DNA of 64,000 nt from contig NC_089281.1 in the NCBI RefSeq assembly GCF_963678975.1, positions 3,464,926-3,528,925 on the forward strand, given 5' to 3'. The stretch is from Dysidea avara (lineage: Eukaryota > Porifera > Demospongiae > Dictyoceratida > Dysideidae). Positions 12,149-24,345 of the stretch are shown here, piece after piece (position 1 is the stretch's first letter; every line of letters begins with the position of its first letter). Below the pieces are notes generated by a model. It saw only the letters and a list, made by a program, of their open reading frames with translations, ran no database searches and had not been told where the DNA came from. The position numbers were made by a program, and so were the translations under genes.

Positions 12149-12556
12149 TTAATGCCCAACGCATCCAGACATCTTATATTCGCGTTTATCTTTTGTAGAC
12201 ACCATACGGAGTTGTGACAATTTATCACCAATACAATTTGGTAACTTCAACAAATTGTCCATGTGTGCAGTGATAATTTGATCAGGCTTGCCATAACAAT
12301 CCTTCACCAATTCTACAGCTGATAGGTAATTATCTTCAGTCAAACTCAATCCTTGCATGACATTGGCTGCTGGGCCATCCAATAATGCCTTTAAATAATT
12401 GAATTTGTCGATTGGTGACAGCTCTGTACTAGTATGAATAGCACTATTAAAACTACCCCAAAATGTCTTAAACTTTGTAATATCGCCTGCGAACTTCGGT
12501 AAATGTAGCTTAATGTAGCTTGGGTAGTTTTGGCTTAGCTCCAGTAACTCTAACAC
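12149..12556 (-). pseudogene. Pao gag-like (DUF1759) fragment
   Basis: A 135-residue frame with LPKFAGDITKFKTFWGSFNS and DKFNYLKALLDGPAA, the signature of the DUF1759 family found in Pao gag proteins. The upstream gag start (ATG at 13006) lies in a different frame with intervening stops. Confidence 0.8.
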
Positions 12557-13006
12557 TTGAGTCTTTACTTAAGACTGAAGAGGTAAGTGTTTCACTATTC
12601 TTCATGGGTGTGCTATGACCTACTGCTTCTGTATCAATCATAGGCGTGGTCGAGAGGCTCGCGTGCTCAGTAGGCACGTGCTCAGGAGGCTGCACTGCAA
12701 GCAGTGTAGCGACTCTCAACATTTATCAACTAATTTACTCAAAAAGATTTCTATCTCCTTCCGTACCTGTTCAATCGTGTCACTTAATAAATCCAAGTCC
12801 ATTATCTTCTTCGATATCCTTCACGTTAATTAACAACATCAAGCTTTCATCAAATGTTTGTAATAACTAATTTCTCCACCAGCTTTGAACTGACAGTTTT
12901 CAGTGCTCTCTCCTTTTAGAGTTGGCGTTGCTTCGTTGATCAGTCTAGAAACGACTCCCTGATGTCCCTTTCTTTTGCTCTTTAATCTCTCAAGCTTGGT
13001 AGACAT

Positions 13007-14609
13007 GATTCTTTGGGTGCCTATTTAAAACACTTGGCACCAAGGCATACACGTTTCATAGACTTTGGGCCCATGTTGGGTGCCATGTGGCAACGGGTTC
13101 AACTTAGCCATGACTGTCTTTTTATTAATACACAACTCTGAACACACGCATGCACAAAAATTGACAAAATGGCACACGCTACCATGTTTAAGTTCAAATT
13201 GCTTGATTTTGACATCACTATTACTTGTTGATGGTTGTTCTTCTGGTGTGAGGTCTTCCTTAAATAGAATAGTCAAGCAAAATCTGTTGTACCTCAACAA
13301 AAACATCTCCATTAGAAATGTGTGTCATTGTGCATTGAAGTAGCGTCATGAGTATAGCAGTAGCATGATGTGACTTGTGCAATGCTATAGCTCATACCCC
13401 ATGTGATTGTTGCAAAATTCAACATACTACTGCAAGCCTCAGTATAATTACTTTTACTTCTGTACTAAAGCTAAGAGATTGTGGGAAGAGGGATACAGAT
13501 TCTGTGCAAGTAGGAAACTAGAAGCTGAGCATTAAACATTTTAATAGTGTAGCTACTTAAAAAATATAAACAAACACTTTCATCTGTGAATAATTTGCAA
13601 TAATTGGTATGCAATCAAGCTGTAAAAAGGGTGTGGCCCCCAAAAATGTCATGGTGAAAAAAAAAAAGTGAAATCCAAGGTGGCAGTCAAGAATTGGCTG
13701 TGATATTAGAATAATGGTCAATATTTTATAGCAACAATTCCAGTGAATTCGGTTTGCCTCCTCCTCCATGCTTCTCTAGGATTTGGTAACAAATGCACCT
13801 ACATTGTCTTTATAAAAGATGTCTTTGCTGGGTCTAATCAAAAACTGATAAAATATACTGATATTTTCAGCATTATACTATTTTAAAGTGTTTTATAATT
13901 CATGGGCACTCAAGATGTACCTAAAATATATGCCTTTAGCCCTCTGGTCCTGCAGCTTCAGATGTACACATCCAACGGTCTTGTTTGTTCGCGTTACAGC
14001 TATTACATGTAAATAGTTATGTGCTGTGTAGAAGCAGAAAATAATAGTTCCAGTTTAAATTTAGCTAGCATAGTAGGGATTAAATTTGCTGTTAAAATTT
14101 GAACATTCCTTAGCCACTTGTTATTAAGCATACACCACTGCATGTGTGTATGAATCATGATAGTGTGTCTCTGGATTATATAATATTATATAATGGATGC
14201 AAGATAAACTAGCTTCAATTATCAGCCATCAGATGAATAATAAGTGACCATATTTTCTGTAGAACTGGTAGGTAACTGGTTTTAGCAATTTATACAAATG
14301 TGTTGTTTGCACGTAAGTTAGCATATATTCATAACTGTACTGTATCTAACACATACTTGTTCTTTATTAGTCATAAAGACCCTTTGCTATCCTAACACTA
14401 ATGTAGGACTATTCAACACTTTGATTCTCTCATGTTGTTTTGTAATGGTCTCATCTACATAGATAGTAAATTCCTATTATTTTCTCTCACTTGTCATTAC
14501 ATGTACACTTTAGAACTTCTTTTATTCCTCATTCTGAAGTATATAGTAGCAATTGTATATTGTAGTATACAATCTTTTTCAAAGTGTGCCACTTTTATTG
14601 CAATTGCAG
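13007..14609. other. Gene-free stretch between Pao and TRAF-type gene
   Basis: The expected 5' LTR of the Pao element should lie just right of 13006, but its partner at the other end is lost, so no LTR can be defined by comparison. The rest is AT-rich. Upstream exons of the gene at 14610 may lie here but were not recognised. Confidence 0.35.
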
Positions 14610-16181
14610 AAAGATTCCGTTTTTCATGGTAATGATGATGACAGTGACGATGACACGCAGTTTGATAAGATGCCTGGTAGCGGACGTAATAAAACACTCT
14701 CCAGTGGATATGGTTACAAGTTCATAAATACAGTTCCTGACAGGTTGGTATGTAAAATTTGTCAGCTGCCATGCCGTGAGGCACAGAAGTGTGCAAAATG
14801 TGGCCATATTTATTGCAAGGTTGACCTTGACCATATGAAGTCCATTACTTCAATAGATTATAAATGTCCCATGTGTTGTGCTAAGCCATTTATCACATTT
14901 CCTGATACAGCTGTAGACCGTGAAATAAAGTGTTTCAGAATTAGTTGCCCTAATGAAGATGGGTGTGGTTGGATAGGAGAATTTCATGATCTGAGCACAC
15001 ATATCAAGGATGGCAAATGCTGTGACATAACATGTCAGTACTGCAATGATCTAGTGAAACCAACTGCATTTAGCATTCACATAAATGACGAGTGTCCTTG
15101 TCATTGCCAATACTGTGGCACTACAGCAGCAGTAGAAATGATCAACAAATATCACAAGAAAAACTGTCTTCGAAATTCTTACTTATTTAAGTGGTTTTTT
15201 GTCTTTGTGTTTCAGCAGATCCAACCAAAAAGATTCTATGTGTTCGATTCACCCATTGCTAATAGTGTTGCTCGCTTTCTCGTCATCCTATACTTTTCCC
15301 TATTTTGCATTGCTGTTCTGAGCTATAATACTGGTATGCCTCACAAAAATTTACTCCATGCCATTGATGAACAACAGGAACAAATATTGCCAGTCATCTT
15401 CAGAATAACTGACCTAATGGAAAAGATTAAAGAAAATGTTCCATGGGAGAGTAACTCTTTCTTTGCAACTAATGGTGGAATTGAGATGTGCTTAAGTGTG
15501 TACGCTAATGGCAAGGGTGATGGTGAAGGTACACATGTGTCAGTCTATCTGCATTTTATGCCTAGTAACAATGATATACAACAATTCAAAGATTGGGGGA
15601 CAATAACAATAGCACTGCTTAACCAAAATAGTGACACTGGCCATTACACTGAGAACACAAAATTAGCCAGTGACATTGAAATTATGGAATATCCACAATT
15701 TATATCACACCAAACTCTTTTCCGCCTCAACGAGTACCTTGTTGATAATACCCTGTACTTTAGGATTGCTTATGAAGATGCCAATGGGATAGCTAGTTTA
15801 TTTATAACAGGATATCACAAACTCTTGCTATGGTTTAAAACCCTGCTTTATTTATATTATGCTGTCTGTGGAAAGTCGTGCATACATGGTTTGATAGTAG
15901 GCATTGTTGTGGTAGTTTTAGAAGTAGTCACCAATAATATTGCTCTGGTTTATAGTGCATACATATTCTATTTAATAATTTTATGGATCTTTCAACTAGG
16001 TACTACATTAGATGGATTGGTTTGGTTATTTTTTTGCCATTCAGGGACTATGTCTATATGTACTGCTGATTTTGTAAGATTTAATCCGTGGGAGAGAAGA
16101 AGTACACTGTTAATGTCTGTGATGGCAGGTTTAATATTTGGAACTGCATTCAGTGCAATGTGTTACTGTTCACATCCCTAG
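14610..16181 (+). CDS. Membrane-anchored RING/TRAF zinc-finger protein
   Basis: The open frame follows an acceptor at 14608-14609; the likely start ATG is 14670, giving 503 residues. Residues 28-69 form a RING-like domain (CKIC...CGHIYC...CPMC). Residues 92-165 are TRAF-type zinc fingers. A hydrophobic helix at about 199-218 is a probable membrane anchor, residues 226-255 could form a short coiled coil, and about 263-395 looks like a degenerate MATH/TRAF-C domain. Three or four further hydrophobic helices fill the C-terminus. Such proteins act as receptor-proximal adaptors and E3 ubiquitin ligases, though TRAFs are normally soluble. In the RING the residue expected to be the sixth zinc ligand is Asp52 rather than Cys; Asp can ligate zinc in some RINGs. 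Ligase activity is unproven, and 5' exons may be missing. Confidence 0.7.
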   Translation, partial: KDSVFHGNDDDSDDDTQFDKMPGSGRNKTLSSGYGYKFINTVPDRLVCKICQLPCREAQKCAKCGHIYCKVDLDHMKSITSIDYKCPMCCAKPFITFPDTAVDREIKCFRISCPNEDGCGWIGEFHDLSTHIKDGKCCDITCQYCNDLVKPTAFSIHINDECPCHCQYCGTTAAVEMINKYHKKNCLRNSYLFKWFFVFVFQQIQPKRFYVFDSPIANSVARFLVILYFSLFCIAVLSYNTGMPHKNLLHAIDEQQEQILPVIFRITDLMEKIKENVPWESNSFFATNGGIEMCLSVYANGKGDGEGTHVSVYLHFMPSNNDIQQFKDWGTITIALLNQNSDTGHYTENTKLASDIEIMEYPQFISHQTLFRLNEYLVDNTLYFRIAYEDANGIASLFITGYHKLLLWFKTLLYLYYAVCGKSCIHGLIVGIVVVVLEVVTNNIALVYSAYIFYLIILWIFQLGTTLDGLVWLFFCHSGTMSICTADFVRFNPWERRSTLLMSVMAGLIFGTAFSAMCYCSHP

Positions 16182-16380
16182 CTGCTACTACTATAACATC
16201 CTTGGAATTATTACTGTTGTATACAGACGGAATTTTTTATAATGCACATTAATTTTGTTAAAGATTTGTAGTATATAATTACGTAAATGTGTATTGCTAT
16301 CATAATATTGTTTTGTTATATGTAGTAAATTTATAATATGCCTGCTAGAACCAAGTGATTGTTACCACAAGTGACTGGCT

Positions 16381-18687
16381 CAGGGGCGTAGCTAGCCAGA
16401 AGGTGATGGAGGGGCAGGCATGCCCCCACGAAACACTCAAAATCATTCATAATTGCAAAAAAGGCTAATGACCCAATGGTGGGCTAGCCAACATACGGTG
16501 TTGTATTATTACAGCTTAAATAACTAGCTACGTAACCATTTCAGTACAGACTGTTTCAATCGAGGTAGCTATATTTGTCGAGCATCATCGCACGTGCCAC
16601 AACTGTACTCCAACAAATTCATCCACAGTCCAGTAGAGCTAATACTTTAGTGCAAATACGGGTTACTTTACGTTAGCCACAGCCTGTGCTGCAGTCCTAG
16701 CACACTGCTGACAGGATGACGTATTCACTCACTTCACTCAGCGAAATTCAAATGCCATGTATTGCACGAAATCCCACCTGTCTTGCTAGCAGAACTTGTA
16801 AGCTTGACTGATCCACCTGACTGACTGACTAAGTAAAAACAGACTGCACTGCCGTACGTACAAAGGTCCAGTGTGATCGACTCGATAAAATAAACTTGGT
16901 ACATTTATTTAGCTAACACTTTATCACCTCGTAGACAGTAGGTTCATAGCGTCATCTGGTCTCCTTTGTCACTTGTGAGTTGTGACTCCTGCCGTGGAGA
17001 AGCGGGTCACTCTTTTTAGATTCAAAAATGTTCTATCACGCGAGTAATCTAGGCTAAATATAGAAGTAGAGTAAAGTATCAATTATCGGACAATATGATG
17101 TTCGGACAGCTGCCACCCACTTCCTGGAAATCCTGCAGCTTAGGTTATTGTACCAAAAGGTAGGCTACAATAAGCAATAATTATCCTCCAACAATCAGCT
17201 TTGTGTGAATAAAAGCTTAAGAGTTACAGCCAATAGTATGCTTAGTCCGATAAAATCTATGCTCGGATAAAACTATCAGTTGTCGGACTTTGATTTTTAC
17301 TACCAGTAAACAATGTCCAATTTATTTCAAATTTGTATGCAATATACCTGTACTCATTAGCTATTAATGGCCAAAAAATGGTTTCGTTATCTTTAGCATA
17401 GAGGGAGTACGAGCCCCCCAATTTTTAGCGGTATTGTCGGACTCCCTCCGCTTTAATTTAATCATGCCCACCAACAGAGTTTGTATGATTTTGTAACAAA
17501 TGCACCATTGCTAAACCACAGAAAAAGGTAAATAAATATCTCTCAAGAGTAGAGGTGTGCTTTAAAGTTGATATTCAAGATATTTCCATTGGAACGCAGT
17601 ATTTTTGACTCCTAAATGAAGGAGATGCGCGCAAGGTGGAAAAATGAAGTTATGCAAAACCACCTTCTGACCACCTACATATGCTAGTCTTGGTGTCCTA
17701 TCACAAATACTGTCACGAAAATTGAAAGGCTTTTCTTTCTCTATCTTATATGGGTGAAACAAAAAGGACGAAAATGTTGCTTTGTGCATCCATAAAAGGT
17801 AGAAAATGGAATATCTTTTCATTTCTAGGTGGTATTCGCGACTGAGACACCAAGACTAACAAATGTGGTTGGTCAGAAAGTTGTGCCTCGTAATTTCATT
17901 TTTCCACCTAGCGTGCATCTCCTTAATTTAGGAGCCAAAAATACTGCGTTCCAATAGAAATATCCTGAATATCAACTTTAAAACACACCTCTACTCTTGA
18001 AAGATATTTATTTACCTTCTTCTGTGGTTTAGCACTGGTGCATTTGTTGCAAAAAGCATGAACTCTGTTGGTGGGCATGGCTAAATTAAAGCGGAGGGCG
18101 TCCGACAATACCGCTAAAAATTGGGGGGCTCGTACTCCCTCTATGCTAAAGATAACGAAACCATTTTTTGGTCATTAATAGCTAATGAGTACAGGTATAT
18201 TGCATACAAATTTGAAATAAATTGGACATTGTTTACTGGTAGTAAAAATCAAAGTCCGACAACTGATAGTTTTATCCGAGCATAGATTTTATCGGACTAA
18301 GCATACTATTGGCTGTAACTCTTAAACTTTTAATCATGCAAAGCTGATTATTGGAGGATAATTATTGCTTATTGTAGCCTACCTTTTGGTACAATAACCA
18401 AAGCTGCTGGATTCCCAGGAAGTGAATGGCAGCTGTCCGAACATCATATTGTCCGATAATTGATACTTTACTCTATGTGTCTAATATTTTCGTTCGATGG
18501 ATTCGCGAGCGAGTTGAATGTTGTGTGTGCGCATTCACTAGCAGCCCCTGGTGATATCGCGTAGTAGTGTACATAATTTACAGTCATTTGCGTGTCAGTT
18601 TAATACTGGTAAACTTGTGACGAAGGTTTAAAAAAAAAAAATCATTTAGTGATGGGGGGGCAAATGCCCCCCTTAGCTACGCCTCTG
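16381..18687. mobile_element. hAT-like non-autonomous transposon
   Basis: The ends are 'caggggcgtagcta' and the inverse of 'cagaggcgtagcta' (one mismatch), with a perfect 8-bp target duplication 'gactggct' at 16373-16380 and 18688-18695. An 8-bp duplication with CAG-type ends is typical of the hAT superfamily. No transposase was recognised. A separate fold-back element fills 17069-18473, so the original element was about 0.9 kb. Confidence 0.85.
17069..18473. mobile_element. 1.4-kb fold-back element nested in hAT copy
   Basis: The whole element is one inverted repeat: the left arm from 17069 and the right arm ending at 18473 are near-identical reverse complements for roughly 650-700 bp each, with a short central region near 17740-17800. 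The ends 'gagtaaagtatcaattatc' are flanked by TA (17067-17068 and 18474-18475). There is no coding capacity. It resembles Tc1/mariner-type fold-back elements by target site only. Confidence 0.85.
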
Positions 18688-18695
18688 GACTGGCT

Positions 18696-19425
18696 AGTGA
18701 AAAGATCTGTTTATGAGCATGCTGCAGGCTATAATAAACCTGAGAATAGTAGAACCAAGAGTTCATAATGGGCGGAGGGAGTAGTTGAATTGAGGGAGTA
18801 GTATAGAACCTCTTGCAGCAATGGATCTGAGGGCAGAGCTGCAGCCATTTTTGTTTTCATGGTGTCTCAACGGCTGGAGGAAGCAGTTAGTCAATAGAGT
18901 TAAAACAATGTCGACGTATAGCTAAGTACTCACCATAAGGGAGTTTTAGTATGTATAAGGAATGCACATAAAAATGTATTGAAGCCATTGGGAAACTGAC
19001 AACAAAACCTCCGTTACTTACAATGTATACAGTATGCTCCAAGATTTTGAGCATAGATGGAATCCAGATTGGTTTGCTGTTTATAGGATAAACACTGAAT
19101 GAGTTATGGAGCCATAAAGTTGAAAATTTTATGAAACAACCTTTTCCGAATTCATGGCTAATATTCATGAGTTTCTACTTTAAAACCACTCAGAATTAAT
19201 AGGCAATTGATAGCTTTGTAATAGATTATTTCATTGTTCGCACGTAAGACCAATGCTAAAATCAGCTGGAAGCACGTACATATAATGTTTATTAGGCTCT
19301 ATCCAGGTCATCCTGACACATTACTTTTTTGTGTTTTCTTCAATTAAAACATAAAAAACAAGACATTTTTTGGTGTTTCTACACTAGAACTCTGCTTCAC
19401 CTAGCATTTTAACTTCAAGCTTGTA
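18696..19425. other. Gene-free stretch, nothing recognised
   Basis: AT-rich sequence between the hAT element and the second minisatellite. The 18887-19168 minus-strand frame has no recognisable domain and no splice context. Confidence 0.4.
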
Positions 19426-19955
19426 GAATTCCCTACAACCTAGCCTAATTCACTACAGAGTGACCCTTAACCTGGCTAAACTCTCTATAGGGTGGCCCAC
19501 AACCTAGCCAAACTCTATACAGGATGAAACATAAGCTAGCTGAATTCTGTACAGAGTAACATGTAAGCTAGCTAAATGCTCTTCAGGGTGGCCCATACAT
19601 AACCTAGCTGAACTTTCTACAGGTTGACCCATAACCTACCTGAAATCTCCACAGGGTGAGTTGCAGTTTAGCTGAAAAAGTCTACAGAATGACTGACAAC
19701 CAAGCTGAAATCTCAACAGAGTGCCTTGCAACCTAACTGATTCTACAGGGTGAGTTGTAATCTAGCTCAATAATATAGAGTGACCTGTAACCATAGTATG
19801 CTTGTAATCTAGCTAAACTTTCTACAGGGTGACCTGTAACTTAACTAAACTCTCTACAGAAGTGACTTGTAACCATAGTACAGAGTGACTTGAAAGCTAG
19901 CTGAACTTTCTACAGAGTAATCTGTAAACTGTCTTAACTCTCTACAGCAAGAACA
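19426..19955. repeat. Second minisatellite array, about 32-bp period
   Basis: Diverged units of the same family as 7190-8308: 'agggtggcccacaacctagc', 'cagggtgacctgtaactta', 'gctgaactttctacag'. The shared consensus means the two arrays have a common origin. Confidence 0.7.
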
Positions 19956-20405
19956 GACCAGCAGTGACAAGGGGAGGGGCATAAGCAGGGTGAGTTGTTC
20001 GTCATTGCAGACAGCCAGATTATCATACAGTAAAACATAAGATAGTAGTGTATCATACAGTACGATAGTAGTGTATGGTAGGGACGGCGAAGATGCGGGG
20101 GTGGTGCTGAATCTTCAGAGCGACCCAAAGCGTTTTCGTTGATGCGCTACGAAATTTAAAAAAACAATTTGAAATAATCATAGATACAACATAAATGGAC
20201 AGTTTCACTTGTATGATAGTACCTATGCCTTTACTCTTTAGCTGTTCTGTTCACAAGATAATTGTATGGACGGTCTTTTCGGTATTAATGATCGATCAAC
20301 ACGAACCACTCTAATAGGGCAGTCAGCAATCTAAGATAATTATTATAATTAAATTTGCCACAACCCTGCTCGTCTGGCACTGGCTAGAACACTCTCAACG
20401 ATCGA

Positions 20406-22393
20406 TATAGAGCAGTTTCAGCACATGATCAACATTACGTAAACCTTACCGATACGCCATTTTGGTGCACCACCTGATTGATATGAACTGCGAATGTTAA
20501 GATTGTCAAGCTAGACTGAAGGCTTTCCTGACGAAACAAAGAGTGATACAAGGGTAAACTATGAACTACAGGTAGGATCGACCAGTTTCTCGATGATTTA
20601 CGAATTTAACTGACGGTTTTTCCGAACTTTCCTCCTGCCTGTCCTGTGGAATCCATTGTTTGTTACTTTGTTTTAAGGACTAGTTTTGTCACGTACAGCT
20701 GAGCAGCTTATAGCGTAGAAAGCCTTGAAGCCTACAGCCAGTTTGTATGTTAGTGGTTGGGGAAGGATGTTTGTATCTGGCTGGGTAGCTAAGAATGCAG
20801 CTAAGTGAATGTTGATAAGAAGTCAGAATGTGATGGTTCTGGAACTGTGCAGGATCACCTTACTGATTGCCAGACAGCTATTCATGAACTAATTGAGCAA
20901 GCAACTGAACCTCTATACCCTCACCTCTACCACCATTCTGTGAGGGAAGTTTTGTGAGTGACGATTTCACTGGAGCACACGCCGGTTACCTAACTTCGGA
21001 GTACTGAAGGCTACATTTGATTGTGTGAGCAGGACCTTGCCAGCTGACAAAGCTACCAGATTGTAAAGGTTTAGGATGTCACTGTGTCACTGACAAATAG
21101 TTAACAGAACACTGGGATTTTGAAGAAACTCTTGCCAGGGAATATGATGTTGGCAGACCGTGGATTTGATGTTACTATTTCTTTGGGAGCCATGCAAGCT
21201 ACATTGCACCTTCCTGCATTCACAAAGAGTCAACTGTCAGTAGCAGAGGTTAAGCTAACTAACTATTGCTAATGTCCGCATGTGGAATGTGTCAGTTGTT
21301 AGCTGTCCAGCAAAGGTTTCCAATTCTTCAAAGCACTTATAATTGCAGACTCATTTGATCAGACAAAATAAAGGTGAAAAGGTACCTTTGATTGATTGAA
21401 TAATCCGTGTTTGCTGTACTTTAATCAATGTATGTGACTCAAACTAAAATTAATGGACAATTGTACAGTAAATATTTTATTTTACATGAATGGTTGTACA
21501 ACAAATAATATGGCATGCCTCACGTACTTCTTAAGTGGTTTTTTACTGTTGCCTGCCTTTTTCTTTAGAAATTGTGGCAAATTCTACATTCAGGGCATGC
21601 AGTACCACTTTCCCCTTGGAACAGTCATGAGTTTAAGTAAAACCATTTACAGTTACTGTTGTGACAACCAACTGTGGATCCTTTCCTTTCTCTGGACCTT
21701 GGCAAAAGCACAAGTTTTTCCTGTTTCCTCGAAATTGTCTGTGTGAACCAGATAAAAAAGCACTGCTGCTACAGTATATGTGTACAGACTTCTCCAAGGC
21801 CAGCCTTGCAATTGCAACTTGAACAGCAGACATGACCTGTCTCCTCAAGAATTTTCCACATGCAGTGGCGTCTCACTCATCATCTGTGAATGGCAAACCT
21901 ATACAACACATAATAACTTTGTGTATAGAATGACCATACATGTAAGAAGATAGTCATTCAATCAGAGGCTATGGTTCAATAAAGAAATATACCTTACCCT
22001 GCCAGTGACTTTCAAGTTCAGTATAATTAATATAACCAATCACTAGCATACAAACTGGTTATAGGCTTCAAGGCCTTTCCACGCTTTAAGCTGCTCAGCT
22101 GTGACAAAACTAGTCCTCAGAACAAAGTAACAAACGGCCGGTGTCATGGATTCCACAGAACAGGCAGGCAAAACTCGGAAAAACCGTCTGCTAAATTCGA
22201 AAATCGCTGAGAACGGGTCGACCCCACCTATAATTCATAGTTTATCCTTGTATCGTTCCTTTGCTTCATTGGGACGCCTTCAGTCTAGCTTGACAACCTC
22301 TACATTCGCAGTCCGTATCAATCAGGTGGTGCACCAAAATGGCGTCTCGGTAAGGTTTACGTAATTTTAATCACGTGCTGAAACTGCTCTATA
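20406..22393. mobile_element. DNA transposon with about 370-bp inverted ends
   Basis: Sequence 20406-20770 and 22030-22393 are diverged inverted copies beginning 'tatagagcagtttcagcac', with 'ccattttggtgcaccacctg' conserved in both. The interior carries a broken DDE transposase (21108-21272). Together they define a decayed autonomous-type element about 2 kb long. Superfamily is inferred from the transposase as DDE_Tnp_4-like. Confidence 0.75.
21108..21272 (+). pseudogene. DDE_Tnp_4-type transposase fragment
   Basis: A frame opened by a stop just upstream reads GILKKLLPGNMMLADRGFDV and then a LHLPAFT segment, before a stop at 21270-21272. ADRGFD carries a catalytic Asp of this transposase superfamily. 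The rest of the enzyme is scattered across other frames or lost. It sits inside the inverted-repeat element at 20406-22393. Confidence 0.7.
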
Positions 22394-24067
22394 CTCTAAT
22401 ACACAGTAGTCACCTGCACTGAATTCTGTAGAATTTAGTCACGTTACAGGCACTGCATTAGGGCTTAATTGATCAATATACTGAGGATTGTAGTCTTAGC
22501 ATATAATCACTAATAATATAATGTTCATCCCTATCTAAGTAGGGTTCAATAGGTTTGGACAAACCACCTTCTTTTTAAAGGTTTACGATTCAGTGGTGCA
22601 TGAACTTCACTCAAAAAGATCTATATACTCTAATAGAACAGTCAAGTACTCTAATACAACATTCAACTACTCTAATATAGCAGTCAGTAACTCTAAACAC
22701 CATAATAATTCAACAATACTGTGCTAAATATCCTGAACTAAATTACATATATTGGCATGTATTTCTAAACCTTTCCAGGGGCATGTCCCCATACCCCCTA
22801 GTTTTGCATGCTAAGACAAGTTTCAAACACCAACACCAAACCTCTGAAAAGAACCCCCACCGAAAATCCTGGTCATGGGCCTGACAAACTCACCTTATAA
22901 GGCATTATCAGTGGATTTATGCTAAAGACTATGCAAAAAGGAGCCTAATCATAATTGGAGGTTTTTCAAGATCAAGATACTCTAATAGAGCAGTCACAAA
23001 GCTACTCTAATAGAACATTCCTTGGAAGCATCTACATAAGCTGGTTCTGCTATGGAATTTTTTGAATTTGCCTACACCCATGCATAGTTTATTAAGTATG
23101 GCAATAGAAGCCCAGAAACTCAACTATTAAAGCACATGTATTGCAAGCAGCATGCATTGTTGAGATTGGCCCTCCCTTACTCTTTGGCCTTTTCCACCGC
23201 CAATGGCCAGTTATATGTTTGGCCAATGTAAGCTTACTATGCATTCCACAGGAATGAGGCAAACATTTACTTGCTTTTGTGTAATCATAACACGTTTTGA
23301 AGTGCTTGAGTGTGCTTTTGTGTAATCATAACACGTTTTGAAGTGCTTCAGTGTTTGAAGCATTAGCTGTTTTAAGACATTTGTATACGTATTTGTGCTG
23401 GTACTAAAGCAATTTACAAAAAATGTCTAGGTTGTACTTATAAATACAACAACACAGACAGTGTTTGAATTGAAAAGTCTCTCTCTCTCTTAAATACAAT
23501 TATTTAGACTCTATATTCGAAAGTGTGGCCGGTTTTGGGTGACATTTTTGGGCAGGAAAGCTCAAACCTTCATGATCAGATCATCCCTATTACCATACTG
23601 TGTGATATGGATATGTATAGGAAAGAAATCTATAAACAATTCTACAATTCTACATATTCATTGATGTTTAAAATTGTGCTGTCAGGTAGTCGATTTGTGC
23701 ACACTGAGCTGAAGTAAACAGACATATCAAATTTCAAACAGCCTTTGAAGTGCACCAATAAAATGCTTTCACTTTCATAGTAGACCATAAACGTTCAGTA
23801 GTTACATGAAGTTTCAGTGCACTAAATTTGCGACTAACAATGAATAAGTGGAGTGGACACAATTGGCAAAATGAGTGTCATTGTTATGTACATTAGCTTG
23901 TATTGCATCAGTGACTAACTCCAAGCTGAGGAGTAGGTATAGTAGTGCACCTCTCATACAGATTAATGCACTGTATTGTACAGCGCATGATATTATATGG
24001 AAATAGTTCATAACATTTGTGATGTGATGCATGTGATGCTATCGTATTGACAGTTGTTACTAGCAAA
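22394..24067. repeat. Gene-free stretch with motif clusters
   Basis: Contains two clusters of the dispersed 'actctaatagagcagtca' motif (22621-22700 and 22978-23030). There is also a tandem duplication of about 42 bp at 23271-23350 ('cttttgtgtaatcataacac' twice). Around 23525-23575 is a fragment of the R-family repeat. No exon recognised. Confidence 0.5.
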
Positions 24068-24345
24068 ATGGAAGATAGTTACCCTACAAGGCCTCAGCAA
24101 GAAACTGTGTTATGCAAACCATCACAGTTGTGTTTGGTCCATCACACTGGTGCAAAACAATCATATGTCATTGTCACTGGTGTGACTGTGGTGGTCACAC
24201 AGTCAGTGACATGCTCAGCCTTTAGGATTACACATGGTATGTATGAAGTACTGCATTTTATTGTTGGTACACAAGTGAACCTTTTCTTCATTTTACAGGG
24301 AGAAAAAGTACATGGAATAGAAACTTCTCACATATAAATAAATAG
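24068..24345 (+). CDS. Possible two-exon small protein, unknown
   Basis: An ATG at 24068 opens a frame to a good donor at 24237 (G|GTATGT). A 62-nt intron ends at 'ttttacag' (24298), and the second exon reads in frame to TAG at 24343-24345. The product would be about 71 residues, with a Val/Thr-rich middle and a basic tail, and no recognisable domain. The intron size fits the other short intron in the window. It could be a chance frame; only the splice-site quality and frame continuity support it. Confidence 0.3.

Larger units (their letters stand above)
8309..13006 (-). mobile_element. Decayed BEL/Pao LTR retrotransposon
   Basis: Minus-strand order is gag-like start (13006), DUF1759-type gag segment (12556-12149), CCHC-type gag zinc-knuckle region (11971-11666), reverse transcriptase (11160-10915 and 10878-9934), and pre-integrase plus H2C2 integrase segment (8848-8309). 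This order is characteristic of Pao elements. Frames are broken by stops and frameshifts, the integrase core is missing because the element ends in the minisatellite at 8308, and no LTR pair was found. An unrelated inverted-repeat element is inserted at 8898-9726. It is a fossil, not an active element. Confidence 0.85.

Noticed and set aside
13020..13340. Candidate 5' LTR of the Pao element
   Set aside because: The other end of the element is lost, so no matching LTR exists in the window for comparison.
15170..15220. Hidden intron in the TRAF-type gene before a pyrimidine-rich 'tttcag'
   Set aside because: Possible donors are weak and either give an intron of 50 nt or less or shift into a stop; the unspliced frame stays open.
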